From NCBI GenBank assembly GCA_038212305.1, contig JBBQUP010000148.1, positions 1 to 5,172 of the forward strand: 5,172 nt of DNA. Reading direction: 5' to 3'. Shown one piece after another: positions 5,171 through 5,172 of the stretch. The stretch's first letter is position 1. Each line of letters starts with the position of its first letter. The position numbers and the translations under genes are program-made. Origin of the DNA: JBBQUP01 sp038212305. Its GTDB lineage: Bacteria > Bacteroidota > Bacteroidia > Bacteroidales > Marinilabiliaceae. The notes under the pieces are model-generated. The model was not told the origin of the DNA. It was given only the letters and a program-made list of their open reading frames with translations, and made no database searches.

Positions 5171-5172
5171 GA

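Larger units (their letters stand above)
5032..5172 (-). mobile_element. Insertion sequence, opposite terminal part (body continues off the right edge)
   Basis: The element starts at the 16-bp repeat that interrupts the DUF4252-like gene and continues to the window edge. Past the repeat the sequence differs from the left element end, so this is likely the other end (downstream of the transposase) of the same element type. A minus-strand reading frame runs from the edge to a stop right beside the repeat, which is how compact insertion sequences are usually built. The family could not be named. Confidence 0.7.

Overview
The window looks like a piece of a Bacteroidota chromosome, probably a free-living or particle-associated Bacteroidia/Flavobacteriia-type organism. 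The DNA is AT-rich and gene starts lack clear Shine-Dalgarno sequences. One promoter fits the Bacteroidota pattern (TTTG, 19 bp, TAttTTTG). Three proteins resemble families I associate mainly with this phylum (DUF6452, DUF6048, DUF4252). These family names come from memory of sequence character, not from a search.

Layout. Bases 1-140 and 5032-5172 are the ends of an insertion sequence. A perfect 16-bp inverted repeat (TTAACCCACATTGCAG, read inward to the element) sits exactly at both junctions, with the element bodies running off both edges. Both junctions cut a gene. At the left, a decayed minus-strand gene (141-520) resembles a secreted polysaccharide-lyase-like protein and carries a nonsense codon and a frameshift. 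At the right, a DUF4252-like secreted protein (from 4755) loses its C-terminal part at the element and gains 11 element-encoded residues. The flanking repeat is 140 bp on one side and 141 bp on the other. This suggests the window is a whole short-read contig that stopped one k-mer length inside a multicopy element.

Between the two ends lie two intact, divergently transcribed groups. On the minus strand, a likely operon of three genes runs from 2355 down to 586: a DUF6452-like lipoprotein, a DUF6048-like outer-membrane or periplasmic beta protein that overlaps it, and a LOG-family nucleotide phosphoribohydrolase 11 bp further on. On the plus strand, a two-gene glycosyltransferase operon (2654-4665) encodes a GT4 enzyme with a GTG start and a GT2 enzyme that overlaps it by 4 bp (ATGA). 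A 298-bp AT-rich intergenic region separates the groups and holds the promoter of the glycosyltransferase operon.

The glycosyltransferases probably act one after the other on a surface polysaccharide. The LOG enzyme probably works on nucleoside monophosphates in the cytoplasm, and its link to the two envelope proteins is positional only. I found no tRNA, rRNA, CRISPR array, defence system or clearly new system. The unusual content is the insertion-sequence ends and the broken genes they interrupt.
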